Origin: Adiantum capillus-veneris
Lineage: Eukaryota; Streptophyta; Polypodiopsida; Polypodiales; Pteridaceae
Reading direction: 5' to 3'
Length of the DNA stretch: 64,000 nt
NCBI GenBank assembly: GCA_014529385.2
Contig: CM043956.1
Coordinates: 91,528,721-91,592,720, forward strand
Shown here: piece by piece, positions 45,707-56,980 of the stretch
Layout of the letters: each line of letters starts with the position of its first letter
How positions within the stretch are numbered: position 1 is the stretch's first letter
Position numbers and translations under genes: made by a program
The notes under the pieces: generated by a model
Databases searched by the model: none
What the model was told of the DNA's origin: nothing
The model's input: the letters and a program-made list of their open reading frames with translations, nothing else

Positions 45707-46247
45707 GAACAGTCTGCACTAGGGAACTGTCTAAAATGACTTCACCTGCAAAAATGATTTGCTCATTGATATCCTTGACACTAGAAAGGAAAGTGTCCAT
45801 ATCATCTTCCTCATGCATAATCTTCGACTCCAGCTCTTTACGCAGCAAAGCAATTTTAGCCTCATTGCGGCTTGCATAAAGACTTGCTAGAATATCACAA
45901 GCCTGTTTTGCGGATTTTGCCGAACAGATGTGAGGAACAATGGTGCGCTTCACAGACAATGCAATCAATGCATGAGCCTGCGCATCCTTAACATCCCAAC
46001 GAGCTTGTTCTGTCGTAGGCAAAACAACTCTAACAGCTGCAATCCTTGCAGCAAGACCTACAACATCCTCAACATCGCCTACATCCTCAGAACCAAGACG
46101 TACATCAATGCCCTACACAATGTTCCGGACACCCTTTGACACAAGAACATGTTGCATCATATAAGCCCACATAGGGTAATTGTCCCCATCCAACCTGTCC
46201 TCAGCAGAAAACATCTTGAACACATCTGTGTTGTTGTTGTCAGCCAT
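45681..46247 (-). pseudogene. copia Gag of element D
   Basis: Starts at ATG 46247 (MADNNNTDVFKMFSAEDRLD) and follows the DUF4219/UBN2 Gag pattern (QARWDVKDAQAHALIALSV, NEAKIALLRKELESKIMHEE). An in-frame TAG near 46113-46115 stands where element F has CAG, a direct example of a CAG-to-TAG change. The frame to 45681 overlaps the next block by a frameshift. Confidence 0.9.
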
Positions 46248-46553
46248 GGTAAATGCTGCACCTGATGTGAAAACTGTAGCACAAACCGTAGAAGACTATA
46301 AGGCACCTGTTATGCAGAAAACAGCACTGATAGAAATTCTGCACAAAATAAAGAAATTGCATGTGCAGACCTGCCTGTAGTGGAAACGGAGGCCGAAATG
46401 AGCCCAAATCGAAAATCTAAGCAGGCCAAGCTCAACGAGCACCCTCGAAGTATTTGTCGACCTGCGAACGCTCACCAAAGCTCACTGAAATCGGAGAAAG
46501 TGAGCATGCGTGTACTGGAGCAGTTGGTGACTAAGCCCAAGAGGACGCAACCT

Positions 46554-46565
46554 GCTCTGATACCA
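46554..46565 (-). other. primer-binding site of element D
   Basis: Reverse complement of TGGTATCAGAGC, an exact match to the initiator-methionine tRNA complement, two bases inside the 5' LTR. Confidence 0.92.
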
Positions 46566-46567
46566 AT

Positions 46568-46794
46568 TGTTGGAATTAGGGTTGCAAAGAAACACACACA
46601 GCTTGGAGAAGATGAAGGAAGCTTGAGGCACACAATAGAGAGTGTGTTACTTAGTGTGAAATGGAAAGATCGATAGCCCTAGAGTGATGGGCGTGTATAC
46701 AATGCATGGGGGAAAAAACCTCCTAAAGAGGGAAAAAATGCCCCGGCGGTCCTAATGTGTTCACACACATCACTACCACATGTATATGGTAGCA
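46568..46794 (-). repeat. 5' LTR of element D (227 bp)
   Basis: Plus-orientation boundaries TGTTGGAATTAG and ATGGTAGCA, followed by GTTAT. In minus orientation a TATATAC box lies near 46695-46702 within the short LTR. Confidence 0.94.
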
Positions 46795-47369
46795 GTTATA
46801 CCAGACTATGCTCAAATTAATGGGGCACTCATTGTTTAGAGCCCTAGCTAATAGCATGTTTTATAGTTTCTTAGATACATATGTTGGGTTGTTTTTCAAA
46901 CTAAGGGCTTCCTTATTCTTTCTAGGTGTGACTTTATTAAATGGATCCATAAAATCCAAACCCAACTTCATGAATATTTATTTCTAAAGGCTAGATTGTG
47001 GTCAAAGGTGTCATATTTGCTACAATCAATCTGCCCATTCTCTAGAAAATATCATGTCTTGCAAAAAGCTTGAACATCTGACATTATGCTCTGCCACCAT
47101 AAACCAACCTGTAGAATTTTCTTATATTAGTTGAAATGTGTTCTCTTGAACTCCCAGAGTAAGCTTCAGTGATAATTTGCCTTCTTCCTTACATAGACAC
47201 ACACCTTCTCAGAACTCCACCAATACCCAGTCGACCAGCAACAATGGTGAATCTCAAACTTCTGAGAATTAGGCCTTCTTACTGGACTATGACCAATGCT
47301 TTGGTAAGCCTTTGTTCTAGAGGAATCATACACTTCCTGCCACTCTAGATCTGATTCATTATCTATCAT
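46795..47369 (-). pseudogene. integrase fragment of element G
   Basis: Minus strand, heavily mutated. The zinc-binding region (YKKILQVGLWW, then QAFCKT) is followed by LGLDFMDPFNKVTP, corresponding to the W-G-L-D-F-x-G-P start of a gypsy integrase core. Several stops and frame changes are present, and the reading ends where element D is inserted. Confidence 0.75.
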
Positions 47370-47372
47370 AGT

Positions 47373-48211
47373 CTAAAATAATTGAATGTCTACTGGCTCA
47401 TCTCTTAATGAATCTAATGAAATGCCTTTGGTGTTTCTTGACAAAAATTCCACACTACAATGTGTCTTGCCAAGCTTATGAAAAATCTTAAAGTCAAAAT
47501 CCAAGAGAAACATCATCCACTTGATTGCATTTCCTTGAATGATGACCTTACTTATCAAATACAATAGAGAAGAGAAGGATTCAACCCTCAATATGCATGA
47601 TGTCATTAATTCCTTACAATCTAAAGACAAGAAGCAAAAGAGAAACTCAAATTCAAGAAGGGGAGGTGCATTTGTAGTTATTTCTAATAATAAAAGATGC
47701 TCCAGGCATGACAGAGGGACGTATAGCCAAGGATTTCCTTGTATCCAATGCTTATAGCATTTGTGGAAAGAAGGGCCATCCTTGCTTCAAGGACAAAGGT
47801 AGTACCGATGTTAATTCAAAGCCCATAAGTGAAATTTATTTAAAAAAAGAAGACAAAGAAGAAGAATCTGGTAGCAACCTTCTTGTTTCTGGTGGCTATG
47901 AAAGGGACAACATTTTTTAGCTTTCATGTTTTAGCCTTTACATATTTCAATGTATCTTGATGGAGATTGCTTGGAGTAGCATGGTCTGCATCTTACATAC
48001 ATTTGTTCAAGGGGAGGTGTCTTGTAGATTCACAATAAATAATGTCTGAAATTTGTAGCGTTGAACACCATTCCAAGTGCCTCCCTTTTAGTGGTTGAAT
48101 ACCCTTGATTGGCTTTATTGAATCTCCGACAGGCAAAATAGACTGGATAATTAGTTTGGTCCTCTGGTTGAGCTTAAAACCCATTTCCATGTCAGAAGCA
48201 TCAACATGCAC
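47373..48211 (-). pseudogene. RNase H of element G, split by an insertion
   Basis: Minus strand. The N-terminal half (HVDASDMEMGFKL, then in another frame NYPVYFACRRFNKANQGYST and ALGMVFNATNFRHYLL) lies at 48030-48211. The C-terminal half (LLYLISKVIIQG, DFKIFHKLGKTHC) lies at 47373-47585. The roughly 445 bp between them reads as a plus-strand copia-like fragment and is not part of the domain. Confidence 0.8.
47585..48030 (+). mobile_element. copia-like gag/3'-end fragment inside element G
   Basis: Plus-strand reading gives a Lys/Glu-rich segment with a zinc-knuckle-like SICGKKGHPCFKDK, where the leading Cys pair is disturbed by a frame change (FPCIQC upstream). The end, near 48005-48020, is a purine tract (AAGGGGAGG), as before a 3' LTR. 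It interrupts the RNase H of G. It is too short to be an autonomous element, and boundaries are approximate. Confidence 0.5.
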
Positions 48212-48219
48212 ATGGAAAT

Positions 48220-49101
48220 AATATCCTAGTCACTCTAGTTTTGTGTTAATAGTTGTCTTCACAGATTTTGAAAAGTTGCTTCACATTCAAGGGACCATAT
48301 GAATTTAACTCCTTTCTAGGTTGAGTTCAGATAGCGGGAGTGCCTTAGATGCGAACATATGATTAAATCTCTGATGAAAATTAATATAGCCCAGAAAACT
48401 AATCAGTTCAAATACATTCATGGGTGTTGTGGCCTATTGAACACTTTGGATCTTATCTTTAACCATCTCAATACCATTTCTAGACATGACAGGTCCCACT
48501 AATTTTCTCCTCTTAGACAATGAATATTGATATAAAGGGATTCAGTTAGAACCTCTTTTCCTTGCATCCCTCAAATAACATCTCCAAGAATAGTAGATGC
48601 GTTTCTTCACATGAATAGATAGTGAATTTGTTGATGAAGATTGGTCGAAATTTGTACAAGAACTCACTAAAAATCTCCATCATACATCTCTAAAATGTTG
48701 GTAGGGCATTACATAACCCAAATGGCATGACTAGACACCCGAATGAGCCCCATTAAGTGATAAAAGTTGTTTTGACCCTATCTTCTTATGTAATTTTTAG
48801 CTGGTTATATCCACTATAGTCGTCCAAAAAGCTATACATCTCGTATCTAGCTATCTTGTCAAGCCTTCGTGTCTGTAAATGGTAGTGGAAATGGATCGTT
48901 GACGGTTTGAGGATTCAACTTTTTGTTATCCACACACACTGTTAGTTTACTAATTTTCTTTGAAACTACCATTATAGGGATTTCCCACGCAAAAACATCT
49001 TTATATTTTTGGAAAAGTTGTCTGGCTTTTTCCTTGACTTTTTTCTTGAGATGTATGTTGGTCTTAATCAGCTTTGGATCAACTCTGTGCCTAGGTTCCA
49101 T
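48220..49101 (-). pseudogene. reverse transcriptase of element G, very degraded
   Basis: From 49101: VKEKARQLFQKYKDVFAWEI, then ISKLTVCVDNKKLNPQTVNDPFPLPF (start of gypsy reverse transcriptase). Many stops follow. The catalytic region reads FINKFTIYS (about 48611-48640), so both Asp of the expected F-I-D-D are gone. It is old and non-functional. Confidence 0.82.
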
Positions 49102-49640
49102 TTATCTACTTCTTGATTGTCTTATAAAATCCAATTGGGTAGCCCACCTCTTTTTCTTCCAGCCTCAGATTCAGCTTCTTTTTCAATTTGAATCCCAACT
49201 GAATAGTTGTTGGAAAATGTATCTAAATTGCTCAAAGCCTATTCTCCTTCAAATCTTGCTTTACTTGTGCCTTCTGGTATTCCTACACTTTGATTTTTGA
49301 AATCATGATCATCTCTACATGTCCTGTCCATACCAACTAGACCAAATATATGATCTGATCCTTCACCTCAAACTCTTCCATCCATACTAATTGGTCTCTC
49401 TCCTTGATTTGAATCAGTGAAATTTTCAGGATATTGCTATCTTTATTCCTTTGCAAGCTTCTAATTTAGTAGTACTGCATTTAATTCAATTTAATAATGG
49501 GAAAGATATTCATCAAAGCTAGCATTCATTCTATCTTTTTAGTTCCAAATTTCTTGCTAGACTCCTCTAGTCGCATCACTGTTTTTCCCCCTCAAACCAC
49601 AAGTCTCCTAGGACCAAGCTATCCACACACACTGATTTGT
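49102..49640 (-). other. probable protease-reverse transcriptase spacer of element G
   Basis: Charged, coding-like minus-strand fragments with stops (for example GFKLKKKLNLRLEEKEVGYP) lie between the reverse transcriptase and insertion H. No domain motif is firm. Confidence 0.4.
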
Positions 49641-50163
49641 CCTCAAAGATGACTCCAAAAAATGAGGCTAAGGTTAGCCCATATTTTGCCTACAAAGCTG
49701 TCATTGTCACTACCAAGTCATGGGACACTAGATTCATGTTCATCTCTTCTATTATGCTTCTCTTTGGATGTTGATGTTGCTTCAACACTTGGAAGAGGGA
49801 TGCTCCCTACTTTCAAAATGCGTACATGCTTTAAACCTCCAACAATCCTTTGCTATATGTTTGGGCTTTTTGCATTCATATCATTTCTTGACACCTTTAT
49901 TGTATGAAAGACTAGATGCATGACTGGGTGAGAAACTAAATGCAAGGTTGGTTGATGGCGATGGTGCTCCTTCCCTTGAAGATTTAATTTTCTTTTCTCT
50001 CATGGCACCAAATGGAGCGGTCTTACCACTTGGAGACTCTCAAGGGTAGTGTCTATATCCTCACATAAGCACAAGATTATGTCATCTCCATATATGAAAT
50101 TTTGGGCATACATTGCAAAATTATTGCCTGAATGCAAGACTTTAGCTTTGTATTGCAAGGTTT

Positions 50164-50202
<39 letters not shown>

Positions 50203-51188
50203 TTTGAAGCTTTCCTTTTCCTTTGGACCTTCCTTGAGGCTTTGAAGCTTGATTGACGAGGCCTTTTTGAATTCCTGGGGATGCTTAGTTGTTGCTCTTG
50301 AATGCCCTTTTGAAGCTACTTGTTGAAGCTCCCCTTGAAAAGTTAGAAATTATATCGCTCTTTGGCTCCTCTGTGGGTGGGAAAGGCCTCTATGGTAAAC
50401 TTGGGGCAACCAGGCCGTGGGAAGGGGGGCCGGCCCAGATGAGCAAGGTGGGATGAGGCAAGGCAAGGTGGGATGTCATGGGAATTGTTGCTTGCAAAGC
50501 CAAAATGGCCCTAAGCTAGATTTGATCGGGGACTTCAAGTCCAGATGGTGAGAATAAAAGAGGGAGAATGGGAATGACCCTCTAGAGAATTGGATGGGTC
50601 TTTTAGCACGAGTTATTGCATTTCTCACGTAGTCCAACTTTCTCTATCCAAAATTAGCTCAGGAGGAATTAAGCCCAAGGCACTCAAGTCAAGGATCTAT
50701 ATTGCGTGAGGTAGCCACAAGCTTTCAAGGCTTCTCACATGGAAATATGCCAAAATGGACACCTTTATGTTCTGCTTTGCACTACTTTGCAGTGTATGCA
50801 CACACACATAACGTAGCCACACACACCTACTTATATAAATTGGTTAAGGGGACTTAATCTCAGCCAAATGCAGAGATCTTGAGTGCATTGAAAAGCTCTT
50901 GCACAAGGCTTGAAGCACACATAAGTAATCAAAGAGAAGAATCAACTTGCTAATCCCACAAATGAGCCAAGCACTAATCCACTTCTTTAATCTCTCAATT
51001 GGTCATTGGAATAGACCAATTTTGAGTAGAAAATAGGTGGACTAACACTTAGTTGTTGTGCAAATGACCAAATTGCCAACACACAAATTGTCACTAATCG
51101 TGTGCTCCTCTGATAGATGAGGGTAGTGACTTGCAATGAACGTGCACACGACATGATCGTGTAGCTTATTGCTAATAACACTTAATAG

Positions 51189-51189
<1 letters not shown>

Positions 51190-51259
<70 letters not shown>
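51190..51259. repeat. (GA)n microsatellite, about 35 units
   Basis: Uninterrupted GA run in the leader of element H. The Leu-Ser open frame across it on the minus strand is an artefact. Confidence 0.97.
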
Positions 51260-51262
<3 letters not shown>

Positions 51263-51328
51263 TTAAGAGGATCAAGAGGGTGATTAGGAGACGTTAATTA
51301 CATAGCACAACACAGCTCTGATACCAGC

Positions 51329-51746
51329 TGAAAGGTTTGGAGGGATTAGGAAGCGTGGCATTCATATTCAAGCATAATTAAATAACACACTAATTAATCA
51401 ATTCAAGAGAGAGAGATTGTGTAGACTCAAAGATAACTTGATTGAAAATGAACTAACAACATGCTTGAATTGTTCAAGAAGTGGCTACCTATATAGTAGC
51501 TACATATGGCTAGGTGTACCTATCAAGGGTCACATAAGCATCTCTTTGAAAGTTTAAGGAATCAATCAAGTGGCCACATACGGCTCCTAGAAATATGAGA
51601 GCTATATTGGACTCTTGTGCTACTCACCATGCCAAGTATGCCAAGCCATGTGCCGTCACATCCTTATACATGATTCAATTGTTGATTGTAAAAGAGATAG
51701 TTCAACATCAGTTGTCGGTATAGGCCAAAGGCCACAATTTCCAACA
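51329..51746 (-). repeat. LTR of element H (418 bp)
   Basis: Minus orientation starts TGTTGGAAATTG, a common copia LTR start, and ends TTTCA just before GC and the primer-binding site. It follows directly after protease-region sequence of element G. Confidence 0.75.
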
Positions 51747-52270
51747 TTTTAAACTTCTCAGAACCCACTTTGATTTGTAAATTTTATACTAAACTAGTAG
51801 CTTGTACTATCCTTTGATCTGCCATCCTAATTCAAAAAGGTACAAGTTTCATTTTAGTTATTCTCAGTTTTGTCTAATATGCTCTCCTAATATATTCACT
51901 CCAGCACCCCCATCGAGAATGAATTGCAACATAGGCTCCCATTGTTCTCTCACCTTGTAGTCAATCTGAATGACCAGTACTTCGTCGTCCTTGATATTAG
52001 ACCGTGCTATTGCCATCACTTTAATTTCCTTTTGTCTATGATTCCTTATGAATTTAGTAGCTTCAAGTAGAGTTATTATGACATCATCGAGTTCAATAGT
52101 CAGTTTTTGGATCCTCTCACATACCTTGACATATATTTCATCTTGCTTGTTTCCAGAACTACTATCTAAACTTGACGACCTTGCTTCTAGAACATGGTCC
52201 TCGTAGTGCCATGCCTTTGTTGGCCTTCTGCATCTTCTAATTGATGGATCCTTGAGTGGAGATTCAAATT
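51747..52270 (-). pseudogene. protease region of element G
   Basis: Minus-strand reading gives DDEVLVIQIDYKVREQWEPM and then LDGGAGVNILG (active-site motif at 51901-51920), followed in another frame by MADQRIVQA and LQIKVGSEKF. This is the plant gypsy retropepsin pattern (D-G-G-S-G-V-N-I). It lies in the right order between gag and reverse transcriptase of G. It is interrupted by element H. Confidence 0.8.
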
Positions 52271-52277
52271 GTTGCTT

Positions 52278-52799
52278 CTAAACATTTTTTGTCCCCAAAT
52301 CCTTTTTATCGGCCTCATCGAAATCAATTTTAACTCGTCGTATCTCCTCCTCTAGGTTCTCATTAGACCCCCTTGTTGGCTCCATAGCTACTGCTTCCTC
52401 AACAATCTTCTTACCAGATTTAGAAGCTGGATTTTCACTCTTTGAGATTTTGAAGCTATCAACAAAATCCTTTGAATGGATTGAGCTTCCGAGCACTCTG
52501 GACTCCTAGCCTCAGGATCCTGACTGATTTGAGATGCCAATACCCTCTATTTCTGCCTTCATACCCTCGAGATCCTGACTAATTTGAGCTGCCAGTACCC
52601 TCAGCTCTTGCCATCGTCCACTTCCTTCCCTTAGCTTTCCAAATAGCCCTTTATTTTCCCCAATTTGAGCCTCTTCTTTTTTCCTCATTTGAGTGATTGT
52701 CTCGTTTGGTATCTCCTCTATGACAATGCTAGTGCTCCTAGTGATTGCACATACTAGAACTGTCTTTGCCACCTTGCCTTGACTCACTTCAACTTTCAA
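52278..52799 (-). pseudogene. gag-protease linker of element G
   Basis: Two minus-strand frames (52512-52799, 52278-52496) rich in Glu, Lys and Gln with heptad-like spacing (ITQMRKKEEAQIGENKG, NENLEEEIRRVKIDFDE), suggesting a coiled coil. They lie between the zinc knuckle and the protease of G. A duplicated short segment occurs near 52515-52595 (the GATCCTGACT block twice). Confidence 0.6.
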
Positions 52800-52994
52800 A
52801 TTGTCTAGACATTGTGCTGCAAAGTGACCATATTTTCCATATATGTAATAAATAAAATCATGTTTGATAAATTAGTCCTACCACCATCTGACCAAAAAAA
52901 AGATTGATACCTACTCTACCAGTCGTACTGCTGGTACTTACCCCGATCGCCACATTTTCAAATATCTTCTCCTTTTTTGAATTGGTCAATGCTA

Positions 52995-53492
52995 TCATGG
53001 ATACATATTTTTCCTCCTCAAAATGATGAATTCTAATCTTGCAATTATTCCATAGGTTCCCAAAAGCTCTACAATAGGTACATTGGCAATACTCATCAGA
53101 CCTTGTTCTTTGTATTTACATTTTGTACACCAGGTCTCTACTTTCCCCGCTAGAGGTCTAATTCTAATGATCTTAGAGATTTGTTTGGAGAGCTCTTTAA
53201 TTTTTCTACTCCACGTTCCCACTTGTCGATGTGTCCTCTGACTCCTTATCATATTGAGAACTGGAGCTAGTCAACAACTCTTCAGTTGAAGATTCACACA
53301 AATTGGAACTTTGCTTTCCTTGTCGTTGGCCTTTCTCCTTCTTGGCCTATTGTTCCAATTTTAGAGCTCTTTGCACCAGATCATTAAACTTTCTAGCTGG
53401 TGTTGGTGCCTCCCATTCTTTGAGTTTCTTACTTTTGAAGCCACTTAAGATCCAAGTCCGCATGCGCTTTTTTTATGGCGGCTCGTTCAACT
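52995..53492 (-). pseudogene. Gag C-terminus and zinc knuckles of element G
   Basis: Minus strand. WSRKIKELSKQISKIIR precedes VETWCTKCKYKEQG, the first half of a CCHC knuckle. After a frame change YCQCTYCRAFGNLWNNC gives a second knuckle. The sequence between 53250 and 53492 continues toward the Gag core but is cut at the CACTA insertion. The rest of Gag is at 61426-61700. Confidence 0.75.
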
Positions 53493-53710
53493 CACTACAA
53501 GAGGTTGTGTGCACTTGTGACGTTTTTAGCGACGGAAATACATTGGGTTTTTATACTTTCCGACGTCGCTAAGACCGTCGCTAATAGCATCAATACAGGA
53601 ACGCCGCTATGAGCATTGCTATAACCGTCGCTATATAGCAACGGCTATAGCGACGCTTACAGGCTACCTATAGCAACGCTTATAACGACGTTGTAGAGCC
53701 TTATATAGCT
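53493..53710. repeat. left terminal and sub-terminal repeats of the CACTA element
   Basis: Terminal CACTACAAGAGG followed by repeated GCGACG-type motifs in direct and inverted orientation. Known CACTA transposases bind such arrays. Confidence 0.9.
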
Positions 53711-54415
53711 ACGCCCGAGAGTTAAAAAAATTGGTGGTGGCAGGGCATTCGGCGGCAAGGGCATTGAATGCCCTGCCACCCATCAACCATATTGAATGTT
53801 TCAATAATAGAGTAAACCTAAATGAATCCAAGATAAGCCCAGATTCACCTTTGAAAGAAAGTGCAAGCTTAGGTATAGACCCAAAGTAGTCACCCACAAG
53901 ACAATATAACCATTAACTCCATCATCCATAGTATTGCCTGCAGAATAAAGATACAAAACTGTCAAAAGTAAATTGATGAAAGTAAAGCAATGACAATTGT
54001 ACACATCATAGGCAAAATCACTTGATTGTTCAACTTTGCAAATATAATAGTTACAACACCATTGTCATTATTGAGAAAATATACATGGTTTTCCAATAGT
54101 TACAAAAAGACGTATACATGTCATCTCATGATACATGTGCTATGACAAAAGGAAACTAATGCTATCTAGCTACGGCTAGACTGACGTCGTCTAATCAAAC
54201 GTCTCATCGCGTCCAAGCGACATATCTATCGAATTCTGTAAAAAAAAAAAACAATAAGACAACTTTCTGTAAGTATAAACATATAATTTACAAAATAATA
54301 CAGCATCAGGGTGTTTAAGCCCTTCCTGCTTGCGTACTCGTGCTCGTACGGTGTGGGGTCACGTCCTGTCATCGACCATTGTTCGAAACATACAAAGAAT
54401 CCATTATGGTAGAAT

Positions 54416-55408
54416 TTAAAAGTACAAATAGATGTAACTACCAAACGTAAAGAGCAATGCGAAAACACTTACAAAATCGGCCTCGAATGATGTCCACCCG
54501 CTGCTCCCCAAGTGGTGCGAGCTCCCTGCTTCTACTCGCGCTTTGGATGCCTCCTTTTGTTGCTTCCACTTGTTAGGATTCTCGCATACTGCTTGCTTCG
54601 CATTCTTCCAATCTTTTTTGGCCAGCCAATCTGGTTTGTTCCACCTGTGCTTTATTGCTTTTTGCACTTCAGAATGCTTGTGCTTGTAGTATTCGCACAT
54701 TCGAACCTTCATCAGGTCTTGATTGAAGCGGTCATCCCGTGTTGACACGAGAAACTTGTCATGCAGCATGCTGATGACTCTGTCTTTTAATACACTTGGT
54801 ACTTCACTCTAGGTGTTTAGTATGTAGGGTCTAAACACCTGAGAGCAAAGACCGCGCATGCGCGAGATCACCTTCTTGCCTTCATCATCCAAGATGATGC
54901 CGCCGCTGAAGTCGACGGAGTAAGGCAAGCCCTCTCGCTTGTGACGCGTGAACCTAGGTGTCCCGGCAGGGGTCTCTAGCAGCGTGTCAATGGGGGTACG
55001 AACGTCAGGTGTCACGGTTGGGGTGACTCCAGGAGGAGGAGGTAGTGGTGTGTAGCCAGGAATGGCCGTCAGCCACGCAAAACCTGGCGTAGATGGCGAT
55101 GTTGTGGCTGGTGTGGGGGCGGGCAAAGAAGAGGAAGGTAAAGAGCCTCATCGAACACGAGGTGGTGTCGAGGCATCAATGGCGGCATCCCCACAACAAC
55201 CGCCACCGCTACCACTAGAGCATCGGTGCCTAGATGAGTGTGAAGATCGTCTTGTCGACACCGAAGCTTCGGAGCGCGTTGAATGCTCCGAAATAGAGGG
55301 AGACGTTGAAGGAGTAGAACAACGTGATGGTGCTCCAAAGCAATGATGATCCTCATACCGCTGCCTCTGCCGGGGTGACAAAGAAGAAAAAAACTCATCA
55401 TCATCCAT
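54416..55408 (-). pseudogene. CACTA second protein, Transposase_24 (tnpA-like) family
   Basis: The start is probably the ATG near 55408 (MDDDEFFSSLSPRQRQR), followed by a Ser-rich and then a Pro/Thr-rich region. A TGA at about 55145-55147 and a TAG at about 54806-54808 interrupt the same frame. The C-terminal domain (SVLKDRVISMLHDKFLVS, YYKHKHSEVQKAIKHRW, WKQQKEASKARVEAG, SSHHLGSSGW) matches the plant Transposase_24 pattern, with its H-x-x-G-S end. Such proteins bind the sub-terminal repeats in known CACTA elements. The two in-frame stops make a functional product unlikely unless one lies in an unrecognised intron. Confidence 0.78.
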
Positions 55409-56210
55409 ACCTGCATTAAACACACGAACATTTAATCTTAATATTGAATGGAGAAGAAAACATGGACAAGTAGAGAGAGAGAGAGAGAGGGGACTCATAA
55501 AGAGGGAGGGATTCCTGTGTAGAGAGATTCCTGTGAATTTCTTGTGAATTTGTCTCCCGTGTGCATTCTACATATCTTGTAAAAGCACTGCACTCCCGGT
55601 GCGATGGAGACTGAGGCTGCAATCGCGAAGAACGTGATCCATCTCTGCTCATAGATATTGTTGTTCGCCCCTCCACTAGATCTAGTTGATCGGATGAAAG
55701 AGACGCTAAGAAGCACTACTGATCCGTCTCTACTCATATATGCTACTTGCCCCTCCACTATATCTAGTTAATCGGATGAAAGAGACGCTAAGAAGCACAA
55801 TAGCATGCAGAGGATCTACAAAATGAAACGGAGGACATCTGCCTAAACGGAGAGCTCTATATAGATATAGGGAGTTATTTTGAGCTATGCGAGGATGAGA
55901 GAGAGACCTCTTAAAGCCATAAACATTGTATTTGAACAATTTTCCTCCGTTTTATAATATATATTGTATTTGAACAATTTTCCTCCGTTTTATAATATAT
56001 ATTGTATTCACGTGGCTATACTTGAGAAATTTAAATTATGTTTAATCATCATTGCATCCACTCCAGGTATGTATGCTCCAAGTATGTTCTCACAAGCAGG
56101 GACACTCCTCGTCGAGCACTGCGCCTTCTAGTGCGATGGAGACTGAGGCTGCAATCGCGAAGGAGATGATCTGTCTCTACTCATAGATGATGCTCGCCTC
56201 TCCACTAGAT

Positions 56211-56810
56211 CTAATTGATCGGATGAAAGAGAGTAGCAGCTTGATGCTCGTCTGGCACCACCTCAGCGACTTCTGGCTGAGCATCTTCTCCAATCTTCTC
56301 CATTGATGCTGCTGTGACTGGCACATGGTAGCCCTCATACGTCCGTGCACTACGAGGGGCTACCTCTATGACGTACCAGTTTGATGCAGACTTTGTAGGA
56401 TGAAATATCACCTGCCAGAGCCACATAACTTATATGAGAGCTTCCAAACACATAACTTCTAAAATTGGATAGCTTCCAAGCACATAACTTACTTGTTCAC
56501 AATGCTTGGGTAGTACGAAAGTGTCTCTTAGGTCGGTCCATTTTCTAGTTGAATCCACTTCAAGGAAACCGGACTCTCCTCTGCGCACAGTAGCGTTGTG
56601 ACCCTCCATGTTTATCTTGAAGCATTGCACATCGAACAAGTCGACAAAAAATCCTCTATAATCGATCCTCAAAATCTCTTGAAGCGTGCCGAAGTAGGTG
56701 AGTTCCGCCACCACAAGATTTGCATCAGAGGACCATTGTTGACTAGACTGTTCAAATTTTGCCATGATTCCACAATCTTGAGTAAAACGCATTTTGTCGA
56801 TTCGTTCCAC
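56211..56810 (-). pseudogene. CACTA tnp2 C-terminal region, DUF4216 with an 81-bp intron
   Basis: The minus-strand exon (56493-56810) has ELTYFGTLQEILRIDYRGFF, VDLFDVQCFKI and a run ending LPKHCEQ. A GTAAGT donor and GGCAG acceptor bound an intron at 56412-56492. Reading continues in frame as VIFHPTKSASNWYVIEVAPR, exactly the DUF4216 pattern. DUF4216 usually follows DUF4218 in plant tnp2-type proteins, as here. The gene ends near 56211. This segment has no internal stop. Confidence 0.85.
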
Positions 56811-56980
56811 CCTAAAATGTTGACCTTTACACCATGTTGTTGTGTATGACTTATACTAGAACCAACAAGATTATGAGTGGCCGTTCAAACATCTAGAAAG
56901 TCACTAGTCGTACGTTGCAAACTTACCTTGGTCGCGCAACCCCGAGAGTACTCCCACTCCTCCTCAGTCATTTCTTCACT

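Larger units (their letters stand above)
41718..46794 (-). mobile_element. Ty1/copia element D, full-length but inactivated
   Basis: Minus-strand element of about 5.1 kb with LTRs of about 227 bp (41718-41944 and 46568-46794). The target-site duplication GTTAT lies on both sides (41713-41717 and 46795-46799). Order in minus orientation: primer-binding site, gag, zinc knuckle, protease, integrase, reverse transcriptase, RNase H, the copia order. Stops and frameshifts occur in gag, integrase and reverse transcriptase. Element F is a deleted copy of the same family. Confidence 0.96.
49641..51746 (-). mobile_element. copia-like element H: LTR and gag remnant in element G
   Basis: The LTR at 51329-51746 (plus boundaries TGAAAGGTTTGG and TTTCCAACA, 418 bp) has the primer-binding site GCTCTGATACCA (51315-51326, reverse complement of the methionine site) two bases inside. 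Leftward on the minus strand at about 49838-49882 is a zinc-knuckle-like YECKKPKHIAKDCWRF, typical of copia Gag. The interior also carries (GA)n tracts at 50166-50198 and 51190-51259. Pol and the second LTR are not seen, so the left boundary is a guess. Confidence 0.65.
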
